Positions 25,952-32,883 of a stretch of DNA of 64,000 bases are shown here, piece by piece. Under the pieces are notes generated by a model. The model was not told the origin of the DNA. It saw nothing but the letters and a program-made list of their open reading frames with translations, and ran no database searches. This stretch comes from Deinococcus seoulensis (GTDB lineage Bacteria > Deinococcota > Deinococci > Deinococcales > Deinococcaceae), in NCBI RefSeq assembly GCF_014648115.1, contig NZ_BMQM01000010.1, positions 1 through 64,000 of the forward strand, given 5' to 3'. How positions within the stretch are numbered: position 1 is the stretch's first letter; every line of letters begins with the position of its first letter. Made by a program: the position numbers and the translations under genes.

Positions 25952-26536
25952 TCAGGGCCGGTTCGTTCCATCGGGCAGGTGCGCCGGGGGCGTGATGACC
26001 CGGTCGGGCGTGCCGATCAGGGCCACGTGCGAGTCGGCGGGGCAGGGCAGGGCGGGGCGCAGCATCAGCGGGTGCGCCAGCGTGAACTCGGGCAGACCCA
26101 GGTGCAGGCCGCGCGCGCCCCACCCGAAGCCCTTCCCGAGCCGCGCGCCGTGATGGTCGGCGGCGACGCAGGCGATCACGGCGGCCTGCGCGCCGGTCGG
26201 GGTGAGGGTCGCCTCGCCGTGCGCGCGCAGGCCGCTGAGTTTCGCGCCTGCCGGGTCGGTCACGCGCCAGTACCAGCCCTGCCTGTGCTGGTGCGGCACG
26301 AACAGCGTCTTCCCGGCCTTCAGGGCCTGTTGCCGCAGGGGCAGCAGCGCCCGTTCCGGCCCGACGATCAGGGTGTGCAGGGCCGCCACGTCCGGGTGCG
26401 AGAGCAGTTGCGCAGCGGCCTTCTTCGCGTGCGTGAAGTTCGGGCAGTGCCCGTGCGGCGGCAGCGGGTACGCGCAGGCGCGGCGGGCGACCAGTTCATC
26501 CCACACCTGTTCGCGCAGCGCCCCGGCGGTGGTCAT
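25952..26536 (-). CDS. 5-formyltetrahydrofolate cyclo-ligase family protein
   Basis: 194 aa. ATP-dependent conversion of 5-formyl-THF to 5,10-methenyl-THF is the family reaction. The conserved C-terminal motif GARLGKGFGWGARG is present, along with LLPLRQQALKAGKTLFVP earlier. The usual phosphate-binding RxxGxGxGYYDR pattern is altered (no YYD), so this belongs to the divergent MTHFS-like group and catalysis is not assured. It is the first gene of a likely two-gene operon with the DinB-like gene. A heptad-repeat tract lies just upstream. Confidence 0.7.
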   Translation of the reverse strand: MTTAGALREQVWDELVARRACAYPLPPHGHCPNFTHAKKAAAQLLSHPDVAALHTLIVGPERALLPLRQQALKAGKTLFVPHQHRQGWYWRVTDPAGAKLSGLRAHGEATLTPTGAQAAVIACVAADHHGARLGKGFGWGARGLHLGLPEFTLAHPLMLRPALPCPADSHVALIGTPDRVITPPAHLPDGTNRP

Positions 26537-26561
26537 GCCTGCACGCTAGCAGAGGGGGAGA

Positions 26562-26599
26562 GCGGATGGCAGATGGCAGATGGCAGATGGCGGATGGCG
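26562..26599. repeat. Heptad repeat tract (TGGCAGA)n
   Basis: About five tandem copies of the 7-bp unit GGATGGC/AGATGGC in the spacer between the divergent folate-ligase and nitrilase genes. It belongs to the same family as the tracts at 7711, 29681 and 34291. Confidence 0.8.
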
Positions 26600-26654
26600 T
26601 GCGGCACCCCCGCAGATAGGTCATCTGGCGGCGGTGCGCGTCGGGCGGGGCGGG

Positions 26655-26660
26655 TACACT
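26655..26660 (+). promoter_or_regulatory. -10 box TACACT of the nitrilase-family operon
   Basis: TACACT ends 7 bp before the ATG at 26668; leaderless transcript predicted. Confidence 0.5.
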
Positions 26661-26667
26661 CGGGCGC

Positions 26668-27609
26668 ATGACAGGGCATGAGGGCAGCGTGGAACGGGTG
26701 CGGGTGGCGGCGGCGGCGTACCCGGTGGACTTCCTGACGGACTGGGCGGCCTTCGAGGCCAAGCTGACGCGCTGGGTGGCGGACGCGGCGGGCCAGGGCG
26801 CAGGGCTGCTGGTGTTCCCGGAGTACGCGCCGCTGGAACTCGTCAGCCTGCTGCCCACGGAGCTGCACCACGACGTGATCGGGATGCGCCCGGCCCTGCA
26901 GGCGTTCGTGCCGGAGTTCGTGGCGCTGCACGCCCGGCTGGCCCGCGAGTACGGCGTGGGGATCGTGGCCGGGAGTTACCCGGTCGCGCACGCGGGGGCG
27001 TTCGTGAACCGGGCGTTCGTGTTCGGGCCGGACGGCACGCAGGGCCATCAGGACAAACTGCTGATGACCCGGTTCGAGGCCGAAGAGTGGCACGTCGCGC
27101 CGGGCGAGGGCGCGGCGGTGTTCGACCTGCCGCTGCCCGGCGGCACGCTGCGCTTCGGCGTGGCGATCTGCTACGACAGCGAGTTCCCGGGACTGGCCCG
27201 CGCGCAGGCCGAGGCGGGCGCGGAACTGCTGGTCGTGCCGTCCTTCACGGGCAGCCGGGCCGGGTTCACGCGCGTGCGGGTGGGCAGCATGGCCCGCGCG
27301 CTCGAAAACCAGCTGTACGCGCTGCACGCCCCGCTGATCGCGGACGCCCCCTGGACGTACGCCGTCGAGGACGCGCACGGCGCCGCCAGCATCTACGCCC
27401 CGTCCGACAACGGGCTGCCCGAGGACGGCATCGCAGCGCAGCTCGGCTGGAACGAGCCGGGCTGGCTGGTCACGGACCTGGACCTGACCCTGACCCGCCA
27501 CGTCCGCGCGGACGGGCACGTCCTGAACTGGCGGGACCGGCACGTCGGCGTGAGCCGCGCCGTGCCCGCCAGGGTCGTCACGCTGGGCGGAACGCCGGAA
27601 CCCGCATGA
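26668..27609 (+). CDS. Carbon-nitrogen hydrolase (nitrilase superfamily)
   Basis: 313 aa amidase-type hydrolase. The Glu-Lys-Cys triad is visible: E52 in VFPEYA, K130 in HQDKLLM and C168 in AICYDSEFP. The fold and length match cytosolic omega-amidase/deaminated-glutathione-amidase-like members, but the substrate cannot be assigned. Its TGA overlaps the ATG of the acetyltransferase gene (27606) by 4 bp, so the two are translationally coupled. Confidence 0.88.
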   Translation: MTGHEGSVERVRVAAAAYPVDFLTDWAAFEAKLTRWVADAAGQGAGLLVFPEYAPLELVSLLPTELHHDVIGMRPALQAFVPEFVALHARLAREYGVGIVAGSYPVAHAGAFVNRAFVFGPDGTQGHQDKLLMTRFEAEEWHVAPGEGAAVFDLPLPGGTLRFGVAICYDSEFPGLARAQAEAGAELLVVPSFTGSRAGFTRVRVGSMARALENQLYALHAPLIADAPWTYAVEDAHGAASIYAPSDNGLPEDGIAAQLGWNEPGWLVTDLDLTLTRHVRADGHVLNWRDRHVGVSRAVPARVVTLGGTPEPA

Positions 27610-28124
27610 CCGTCACGGTCCGCCGCCTGACGCCCGCCGACGCGCCCGCGTACCGGGCCGCGCGACTGGCGGCGCTCCACGCCGACCCGGCCGCCTTCCT
27701 GACGAACGCCGCCGAGTTCGCCGCGCTGGACGACACTGCCCTGGTGGCCCGCCTCGCGCAGGACGCGCCGGGCGTCACGCTGGGCGCGTTCCTGGGCACT
27801 GACCTCGTGGGCCTGCTGACCCTGGTGCGTGAGGCGGCCCTACCCCTGGCGCACCGCGTGAACGTGTACGGCGTCTCGGTCGCCCCGCCCGCGCGTGGTC
27901 AGGGTGTCGGCGCGGCCCTCGTGCAGGCCGGAGTGGAGCAGGCCCGCTCGTGGGCGGGCGTGACCTCGCTGCACCTCGCGGTGATGGACTCGCAGCCCGC
28001 CGCGCTGAGCCTGTACGAACGCGCCGGGTTCCGGGTGTGGGGCACCCGGCCGGACGCAGTGCGCCGCGACGGGCGCGTGTATACCGAGCAGTGGCTGAGC
28101 CTCGACCTGACCGCGCCTGCCTGA
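27606..28124 (+). CDS. GNAT acetyltransferase
   Basis: 172 aa. GNAT fold: N-terminal [17 protein letters not shown], acetyl-CoA-binding loop [14 protein letters not shown] (near 100-113; R/Q-x-x-G-x-G/A), and C-terminal [20 protein letters not shown]. The substrate is unknown. It is coupled to the nitrilase-family hydrolase by an ATGA overlap, hinting that it may modify or protect an amine produced by that enzyme; this is inference from context. Confidence 0.88.
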   Translation: MTVTVRRLTPADAPAYRAARLAALHADPAAFLTNAAEFAALDDTALVARLAQDAPGVTLGAFLGTDLVGLLTLVREAALPLAHRVNVYGVSVAPPARGQGVGAALVQAGVEQARSWAGVTSLHLAVMDSQPAALSLYERAGFRVWGTRPDAVRRDGRVYTEQWLSLDLTAPA

Positions 28125-28174
28125 GCCTTCCGCCAGTACGCCAGTCGGCGCAGGCGGCCCGCACGTCCCGGCGG

Positions 28175-28180
28175 TAGGCT
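28175..28180 (+). promoter_or_regulatory. -10 box TAGGCT of the LD-carboxypeptidase gene
   Basis: TAGGCT ends 7 bp before the ATG at 28188; leaderless transcript predicted. Confidence 0.45.
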
Positions 28181-28187
28181 GTCCGGC

Positions 28188-29258
28188 ATGACCTTTCCTG
28201 ATCCGGCGTCCCTGGTGCCTCCCTCCGTTCAGCGCGGGTTCGTGCGCCCGCCGCGCCTGGGGCCGGGGTCGCGGGTGGCGGCGCTGAGCCTGTCGAGCGG
28301 GTTCGTGACCGAGGTCATGAACCGCTACCGCGCCGGGGTGCGTCAGGTCGCGCGTGAATTCGGGTGGGAGGTCGTGGCCGCCCCGAACGCGCTGCGCGGT
28401 CCGGAGTTCCTGGCGGCAAACCCGCAGGCCCGCGCGGACGACCTGCACTGGGCGCTGGAGTCGCCGGACATAGACGGCATGGTCAGCATCATCGGCGGGG
28501 ACGACAGCGTGCGCCTGCTGCCGCACCTGCGCCCGGACCTGATCCGCGCGCACCCGAAGGCGTTCCTGGGCTTCAGCGATTCCACCGTGACCCTCACGCA
28601 GTTCCTGCGGGCGGGCGTCATGGCGTATCACGGCCCGGCCCTCCTGACCGATCTGGCCGAGAACGCCGGGATGCACCCGTTCACGGTGCAGGGGCTGCGG
28701 CGGGCGCTGGTGGACCCGCCCGCGCCCTTCGATCTGGAGGCCGCCCCGGAGTGGACGCAGAGTGGCCCCGACTGGGCCGACGAGGCCGCGCAGGAAGTCC
28801 CGCGCATCTTCCGCCCCGGCGACGGCTGGGTGTGGCTCCAGGGCGACGCACCCGTGCAGGGGCACCTGCTGGGCGGCTGCCTGGAGGTGCTGGACATGCT
28901 GAACGGCACGCCCGGCTGGCCGGAACCGGCCCTGTGGCGCGGCGCGGTTCTGGCGCTGGAAACTAGTGAGGACGTGCCGCCCCCGCATCAGGTGGGGTAC
29001 TGGCTGCGCAACTACGCCGCGCAGGGCATCCTGGCGGGCGCCGCCGGGCTGATCCTGGCCCGCCCCCGCACCTACACGCCCGCGATGGTCGAGGACCTGC
29101 ACGGCTGGGTGCGCCGCGTGCTGGCCGAGGCAGGCCGCGCGGAGATGCCGGTCGTGGCGAACGTGGACTTCGGACACACCAGCCCGCAACTCACGCTGCC
29201 GCTGGGCGCGCAGGCCCGCCTGGACCCCCGTGCGGGCCGCGTGACCGTCTGGCCCTGA
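28188..29258 (+). CDS. S66-family peptidase (LD-carboxypeptidase / MccF-like)
   Basis: 356 aa serine peptidase of family S66. Nucleophile S130 is in FLGFSDST, and the Glu and His of the triad fit ALETSED and DFGHTSP. Family members either trim murein tetrapeptides to tripeptides in peptidoglycan recycling or cleave microcin C-type aminoacyl nucleotides. The long insert around residues 180-215 and the WLQGDAPVQGHLLGG segment are closer to the MccF-like subgroup, so immunity or detoxification is possible. It lacks a signal peptide and is cytoplasmic. Confidence 0.87.
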   Translation: MTFPDPASLVPPSVQRGFVRPPRLGPGSRVAALSLSSGFVTEVMNRYRAGVRQVAREFGWEVVAAPNALRGPEFLAANPQARADDLHWALESPDIDGMVSIIGGDDSVRLLPHLRPDLIRAHPKAFLGFSDSTVTLTQFLRAGVMAYHGPALLTDLAENAGMHPFTVQGLRRALVDPPAPFDLEAAPEWTQSGPDWADEAAQEVPRIFRPGDGWVWLQGDAPVQGHLLGGCLEVLDMLNGTPGWPEPALWRGAVLALETSEDVPPPHQVGYWLRNYAAQGILAGAAGLILARPRTYTPAMVEDLHGWVRRVLAEAGRAEMPVVANVDFGHTSPQLTLPLGAQARLDPRAGRVTVWP

Positions 29259-29304
29259 CCCGCCCGGCCCTGATCCGACTGGCACTGCCTCGCCCGGCCG
29301 GGCC

Positions 29305-30525
29305 TCAGCTGGGGCTGTCTGAACCGGGTGTGTCCTGGCCGGTCACCTCGACCTCCAGGAAGTCCGTGATCACGCGGTTCAGGACCCACCAGCCCTCGGG
29401 CGTGGCGCGCAACTGCTCGCCGTCCAGGGCCAGCAGGCCGCGCGCCACGTTCGCCTCGATGGGCGCCGCGTACACCCCCGCCACGTTCAGCCCGCTGCGG
29501 CGTGACAGGTCACCCAGGTTCACGCCCGCACGCAGACGCAGGCCCATGAACAGCGCGTCCGTCACGAACTCGGGCGCGTCGATGGGTTCTGCCTCGCCCG
29601 CCTCGCCGGTCAGCCACTCGTGCAGGTGCGGATTCGTGCGCCGCACCGTCAACACGTCCGCCGCGCGCGGTCCGGCCCCATCCGCCATCTGCCATCCGCC
29701 ATCTGCCGGGTAATGTCCCGCAGCCCCTGGCCCCAGCCCCAGGTACGTGCGGCCCTGCCAGTACGCGAGGTTATGCCGGGATTCCTGGCCGGGCCGGGCG
29801 TAGTTGCTGATCTCGTAGCGGGTCAGGCCGCGCGCGGTCAGCAGCGCCTCGGTCTGCTCGAAACCGCGCCGCTCGTCCTCCTCCTGCACCGTCACGCCCC
29901 GGCGCGCGAATTCCGTGCCGGGCTCGATGGTCAGCGTGTACGCACTCACGTGCCCCACGCCCAGGTCCAGCAGGCCCTGAATGTCCGCCTCCAGCGGTTG
30001 CCCCGGCACGGCCGTGATCAGGTCCCCACTCACCCGGAAGCCCGTGCCGATCAGGGTCGTGACCGCCTCGTGCGCCTGCTGCGCGTCATGCTGGCGGCCC
30101 AGGAACTTCAGGGTCGCGTCGTCCAGGCTCTGCACGCCCACGCTGGCCCGGTCGAAGCCCAGCGCCCGCCAGTGCGCCGCCCGTTCCGGCGTGACCGTGC
30201 CGGGATTCACCTCCAGCGTGTTCTCCAGGCGGCCCCAGCCCAGGTGACGGCGCACGCTGCCCACCAGCGCCTCCAGTTCCGCGTCTCGCAGGAAACTGGG
30301 CGTCCCGCCCCCCAGGTACACCGTGTCCAGCTCGACGGCGTACGTGGCGGCCAGCGCCGCCGCCTCGACCTCCAGCCGCTCCAGGTAGCGTTCCACCAGC
30401 CCGGCGCGGCGTGTCAGGACATGAAAATCACAGTACGGGCAGATGGTCGGGCAGAACGGCACGTGCACGTACAGGTGCCGCACCACATCCGGGGCAGGGC
30501 TGGGCTGGGCGGGGTCGGCACTCAC
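29305..30525 (-). CDS. hemW: Heme chaperone HemW (radical SAM), heptad repeat inserted in frame
   Basis: 406 aa. The radical SAM CX3CX2C cluster site is at C25, C29 and C32, and the GGGTPSFL and EVNPGT motifs typical of HemW/HemN-like proteins are present. HemW passes haem to respiratory enzymes. The family has an extra conserved HNxxYW (here [21 protein letters not shown]). Right after it the frame carries the heptad-repeat peptide [14 protein letters not shown] before [13 protein letters not shown], a strain-level insertion in what is usually a short loop. Start ATG at 30525, divergent from the thioesterase gene with only 29 bp between. Confidence 0.9.
   Translation of the reverse strand: MSADPAQPSPAPDVVRHLYVHVPFCPTICPYCDFHVLTRRAGLVERYLERLEVEAAALAATYAVELDTVYLGGGTPSFLRDAELEALVGSVRRHLGWGRLENTLEVNPGTVTPERAAHWRALGFDRASVGVQSLDDATLKFLGRQHDAQQAHEAVTTLIGTGFRVSGDLITAVPGQPLEADIQGLLDLGVGHVSAYTLTIEPGTEFARRGVTVQEEDERRGFEQTEALLTARGLTRYEISNYARPGQESRHNLAYWQGRTYLGLGPGAAGHYPADGGWQMADGAGPRAADVLTVRRTNPHLHEWLTGEAGEAEPIDAPEFVTDALFMGLRLRAGVNLGDLSRRSGLNVAGVYAAPIEANVARGLLALDGEQLRATPEGWWVLNRVITDFLEVEVTGQDTPGSDSPS
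29681..29709. repeat. Heptad repeat inside hemW
   Basis: About four copies of CATCTGC/CATCCGC (the TGGCAGA unit read on the other strand) lie inside hemW and keep the frame, encoding WQMADG on the minus strand. Confidence 0.8.
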
Positions 30526-30542
30526 GCGCGGCAGTCTACGCG

Positions 30543-30548
30543 TATCCT
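30543..30548 (+). promoter_or_regulatory. -10 box TATCCT of the thioesterase gene
   Basis: TATCCT ends 6 bp before the ATG at 30555; leaderless transcript predicted. Confidence 0.5.
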
Positions 30549-30554
30549 CCCCGC

Positions 30555-31067
30555 ATGACCGACGCGCCCCTCACGAACGACCGCCAGCGCACCTACACCT
30601 GGGCCGACACCGCCCCCACCCTGGCCGCCCTGCGCACCCTCAGCGGCCTGGAATTCATGCGCGCCATCGCACGCGGCGACCTGCCCCCCTCGCCGGTCGG
30701 CATGACCCTGGGCATGGAACCCCTGCGCGAGGAGGACTTCACGGAAGGCCGCGCCGTGTTCCGCCTGCGACCCCAGGAATTCCACTACAACCCCATCGGC
30801 AGCGTGCACGGCGGCGTGTTCGCCACCCTGCTCGACTCCGCGCTGGCCTGCGCCATTCACACCACCCTGCCCGCCGGGGTGGGGTACACCACGCTGGAAC
30901 TGAAATTCAACTGCATCCGCCCCCTGATCGCCGGCGGCCCGGAAGTGCAGGCCGTCGGGCAGGTCGTCGCGACCACCCGCCAGACTGCCATTGCCGAGGG
31001 CCGCATCGTGGACGACGCCGGAAAACTGTACGCGCACGCCACGACCACCTGCCTGATCCTGCGCTGA
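30555..31067 (+). CDS. PaaI-type hotdog thioesterase
   Basis: 170 aa with a single hotdog domain. The catalytic-loop signature [17 protein letters not shown] follows NPIGSV, and [10 protein letters not shown] marks the next strand. The family hydrolyses acyl-CoA or aryl-CoA thioesters; the exact substrate is unknown. It is divergent from hemW and has no operon partner. Confidence 0.88.
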   Translation: MTDAPLTNDRQRTYTWADTAPTLAALRTLSGLEFMRAIARGDLPPSPVGMTLGMEPLREEDFTEGRAVFRLRPQEFHYNPIGSVHGGVFATLLDSALACAIHTTLPAGVGYTTLELKFNCIRPLIAGGPEVQAVGQVVATTRQTAIAEGRIVDDAGKLYAHATTTCLILR

Positions 31068-31086
31068 CCTTGGCCGTGGGCGTGAT

Positions 31087-31434
31087 CTACACCTGAGGCA
31101 CCTGATCCAGATTCTCGAACCCGTTGGGCTGAGGATTGCCATGCTCAAGCCAGTCGTAGTCGAACACGCGAGCCTGATCGCTCGCCGTCTGCACTGCCTG
31201 AGCAGCCGTGAAGCCTGATCCAGGAAGACCGGTAGCTTTTTGAACGACTAGGACCGTCAGGGGAGGCAGCCTGTGCTGCACACAGTAGGCCTGGATGGGA
31301 TCCAGCATGTTGCCCAGCCCCGCAGCGTGCATCCCTGTGGCTTTACTCAGCTGCTGATATGTGATGGTCTGCCTGTGCCGAGCAGCCCATGCAAGAACAC
31401 TCCAGATTTGCGCTGCCCGTTCGTATCGGTTCAT
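31087..31434 (-). CDS. Conserved-type hypothetical protein of lower G+C (possible acquired gene)
   Basis: 115 aa soluble protein (WSVLAWAARHRQTITYQQLS ... QAYCVQHRLPPLTVLVVQ ... FDYDWLEHGNPQPNGF). The N-terminal half looks like a small helical or winged-helix domain. I recall similar short proteins from accessory regions of other bacteria but cannot name a function. Its base composition is visibly lower in G+C than its neighbours, with use of A/T-ending codons that is rare elsewhere in the window, which suggests recent transfer. An inverted repeat spans its -10 region. Confidence 0.65.
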   Translation of the reverse strand: MNRYERAAQIWSVLAWAARHRQTITYQQLSKATGMHAAGLGNMLDPIQAYCVQHRLPPLTVLVVQKATGLPGSGFTAAQAVQTASDQARVFDYDWLEHGNPQPNGFENLDQVPQV

Positions 31435-31464
31435 GATTGTCGACCCTACCACTCGTAGACAATC
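31435..31464 (-). promoter_or_regulatory. Promoter with flanking 7-bp inverted repeat
   Basis: GATTGTC (31435-31441) and GACAATC (31458-31464) are perfect inverted arms. Between them, on the minus strand, is TAGGGT (31443-31448), a -10 box ending 8 bp before the ATG. This is a candidate autoregulatory operator for the islet gene at 31087-31434. Confidence 0.5.
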
Positions 31465-31478
31465 CAACCATGCGAACT

Positions 31479-31967
31479 TCAGCGGCCGTGCGGCGTGCGG
31501 TCCATCCAGGCACTCAGGGCTTCCGCCACGTTCTCCGGGCCGACCACGACCACCGCCGCGCCCGCCTGGGCCGCCGCTGACGCAGCCGCGCACCCGCCCG
31601 CCGGGCCGCCCACGTCATCCGCGCCCGTCCAGGCGGGAAACTCACCGCCCTCGCGGTACTCCACGCCGCCCGCGTCGTTCACCACCCGTTCCGGCACGCT
31701 GATCGCCGGGCCGCCCGACAGGGCCGACGGCGCCACCACGATCACGCCGCGCGGGTCCGCCTCACGCAGCGCCGCCAGCAGCGGCGTCAGGCCCTCATGC
31801 ACGACCAGCGTCACGCGGCCCTTGCCGTCCACGCCCGCCAGTTCCCCGGCCAGCCCACCCGCCAGGGACGGGGGAGCCGCGACCAGCCACGCGTGCCCCC
31901 CCGCGCGACCCTCGAACAGGGCGAGGGCACTGCCGTACACGTCAGACCAGGTGCGGGTGTGTTGCAT
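31479..31967 (-). CDS. Hypothetical protein with Gly/Ala-rich body
   Basis: 162 aa, no recognised family. Alternating hydrophobic strands and Gly-rich loops ([37 protein letters not shown], then [17 protein letters not shown]) resemble a Rossmann-like alpha/beta layout, but no cofactor motif is clear. The ATG at 31967 is chosen because -10 TATGCT (31975-31980) lies 7 bp upstream. The MITE copy just upstream creates another in-frame ATG at 32015, which would add 16 residues. Confidence 0.6.
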   Translation of the reverse strand: MQHTRTWSDVYGSALALFEGRAGGHAWLVAAPPSLAGGLAGELAGVDGKGRVTLVVHEGLTPLLAALREADPRGVIVVAPSALSGGPAISVPERVVNDAGGVEYREGGEFPAWTGADDVGGPAGGCAAASAAAQAGAAVVVVGPENVAEALSAWMDRTPHGR

Positions 31968-32014
31968 GACGCCCAGCATAGCGGGCGCACCCCCCATCTC
32001 AGACCGCCACCTCA

Positions 32015-32146
32015 TACGGATTCCGTCTGTTTCATTGACAACCCGGCAGGGCACCGGGTTGTCAACTTCACGCCCGGAACCCGTTTCTCTCCTACTCGCT
32101 CCGCTCGGATTGAACGGCTTTGCAAGCCATTCAACCGGAGTCCATA
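32015..32146. mobile_element. MITE-like element, copy 2 (132 bp), TCA target duplication
   Basis: Same family as 13174-13306: ends TACGGATTCCG and CGGAGTCCATA, with inner hairpins GACAACCCGG...CCGGGTTGTC and TTGAACGGC...GCCATTCAA. It is flanked by TCA at 32012-32014 and 32147-32149. The right TCA is the TGA stop codon of the minus-strand VOC gene, so the insertion hit exactly that stop and duplicated it without harming the gene. Confidence 0.9.
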
Positions 32147-32566
32147 TCAGTCCGTGAAGCGCAGCAGGTACCCGTCGGGGTCCTGCACCAGCACCTGCCG
32201 CTGCGTGTGCGGCGTGTCGCCTTCCATGTACGTCTCTGTGTTCAGTGGCGCGAACAGCGGATAGCCCGCCGCCAGCAGCCGCTCGTGCAGGGCGTCCAGC
32301 TCCGGATGCACGATCTGGAAGTTGATGCCGCGCCCGAACGGCACCTCCAGCGGCCCCGTCAGCCACGCTTTCCCCGGCTGAGCCTGCTCCAGCATCCACT
32401 GCGCCCGGCCCAGACTCAGGTACGCGAAACCGGGCCGCGTGTAGTTCAGCGTGAAGCCGAACATGCGGGTGTACACGTCGAGGCTGTGAGGCAGGTCGCT
32501 GACCATCAGCTCGGGCACCAGCGCGGCCCACTCGGTGACGGGCAGCAGGGATTGGTTGTCGGTCAT
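32147..32566 (-). CDS. VOC/glyoxalase-fold protein
   Basis: 139 aa with the paired beta-alpha-beta-beta-beta units of the vicinal oxygen chelate superfamily: [39 protein letters not shown], and [15 protein letters not shown] at the end. It is closest to bleomycin-resistance/dioxygenase-like small members; whether it binds metal or an antibiotic cannot be told. The -10 TACCGT (32573-32578, minus strand) ends 6 bp before the ATG. Promoter-terminator unit B lies about 75 bp upstream in the same orientation. Its stop codon is the MITE insertion site. Confidence 0.8.
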   Translation of the reverse strand: MTDNQSLLPVTEWAALVPELMVSDLPHSLDVYTRMFGFTLNYTRPGFAYLSLGRAQWMLEQAQPGKAWLTGPLEVPFGRGINFQIVHPELDALHERLLAAGYPLFAPLNTETYMEGDTPHTQRQVLVQDPDGYLLRFTD

Positions 32567-32639
32567 ACCTGCACGGTAGCGGTCCGGCGTGGCTGTGGGA
32601 TGCACGTGCTGGCCTACGCGCCGCGCAGGGCGGGCCCTG

Positions 32640-32707
32640 AAAACGAAAAATCCGTCCTGCGCGGACGGTGATATGGAAAGAATAGCGCGGTATGCAGGGC
32701 GTGTCAA
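32640..32707 (-). promoter_or_regulatory. Promoter firing directly into a terminator (unit B)
   Basis: Minus strand: -35 TTGACA (32702-32707), 17-bp spacer, -10 TATTCT (32679-32684). The expected start near 32672 is followed within 4 nt by the hairpin CCGTCC-N5-GGACGG (32652-32668) and a T-rich tract (32640-32651). The spacer shares CCTGCATACCGCGC with unit C and differs by one base from unit A. It lies in the 317-bp spacer between the divergent VOC and HerA-like genes, where nothing else is recognised. Confidence 0.65.
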
Positions 32708-32883
32708 CTTCTGCGGGCGGGTTGCGCAGATGGCGTTCTGGTGGGCATTTCCGGCAGTGGGGTATGCGCCGTTTGCATGCTGTTGCCGCCCCCTGGCGCG
32801 CAGGCCCACGCCGGGGGAGCTGGTGCCGCCCGGCGGGCCGGGTCGGTATGCTGGGATCATCACACAGCTGGGCCGGAGGTCAG

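Noticed and set aside
26562..26599. CRISPR-like array
   Set aside because: The unit is 7 bp with no spacers; it is a simple tandem repeat.
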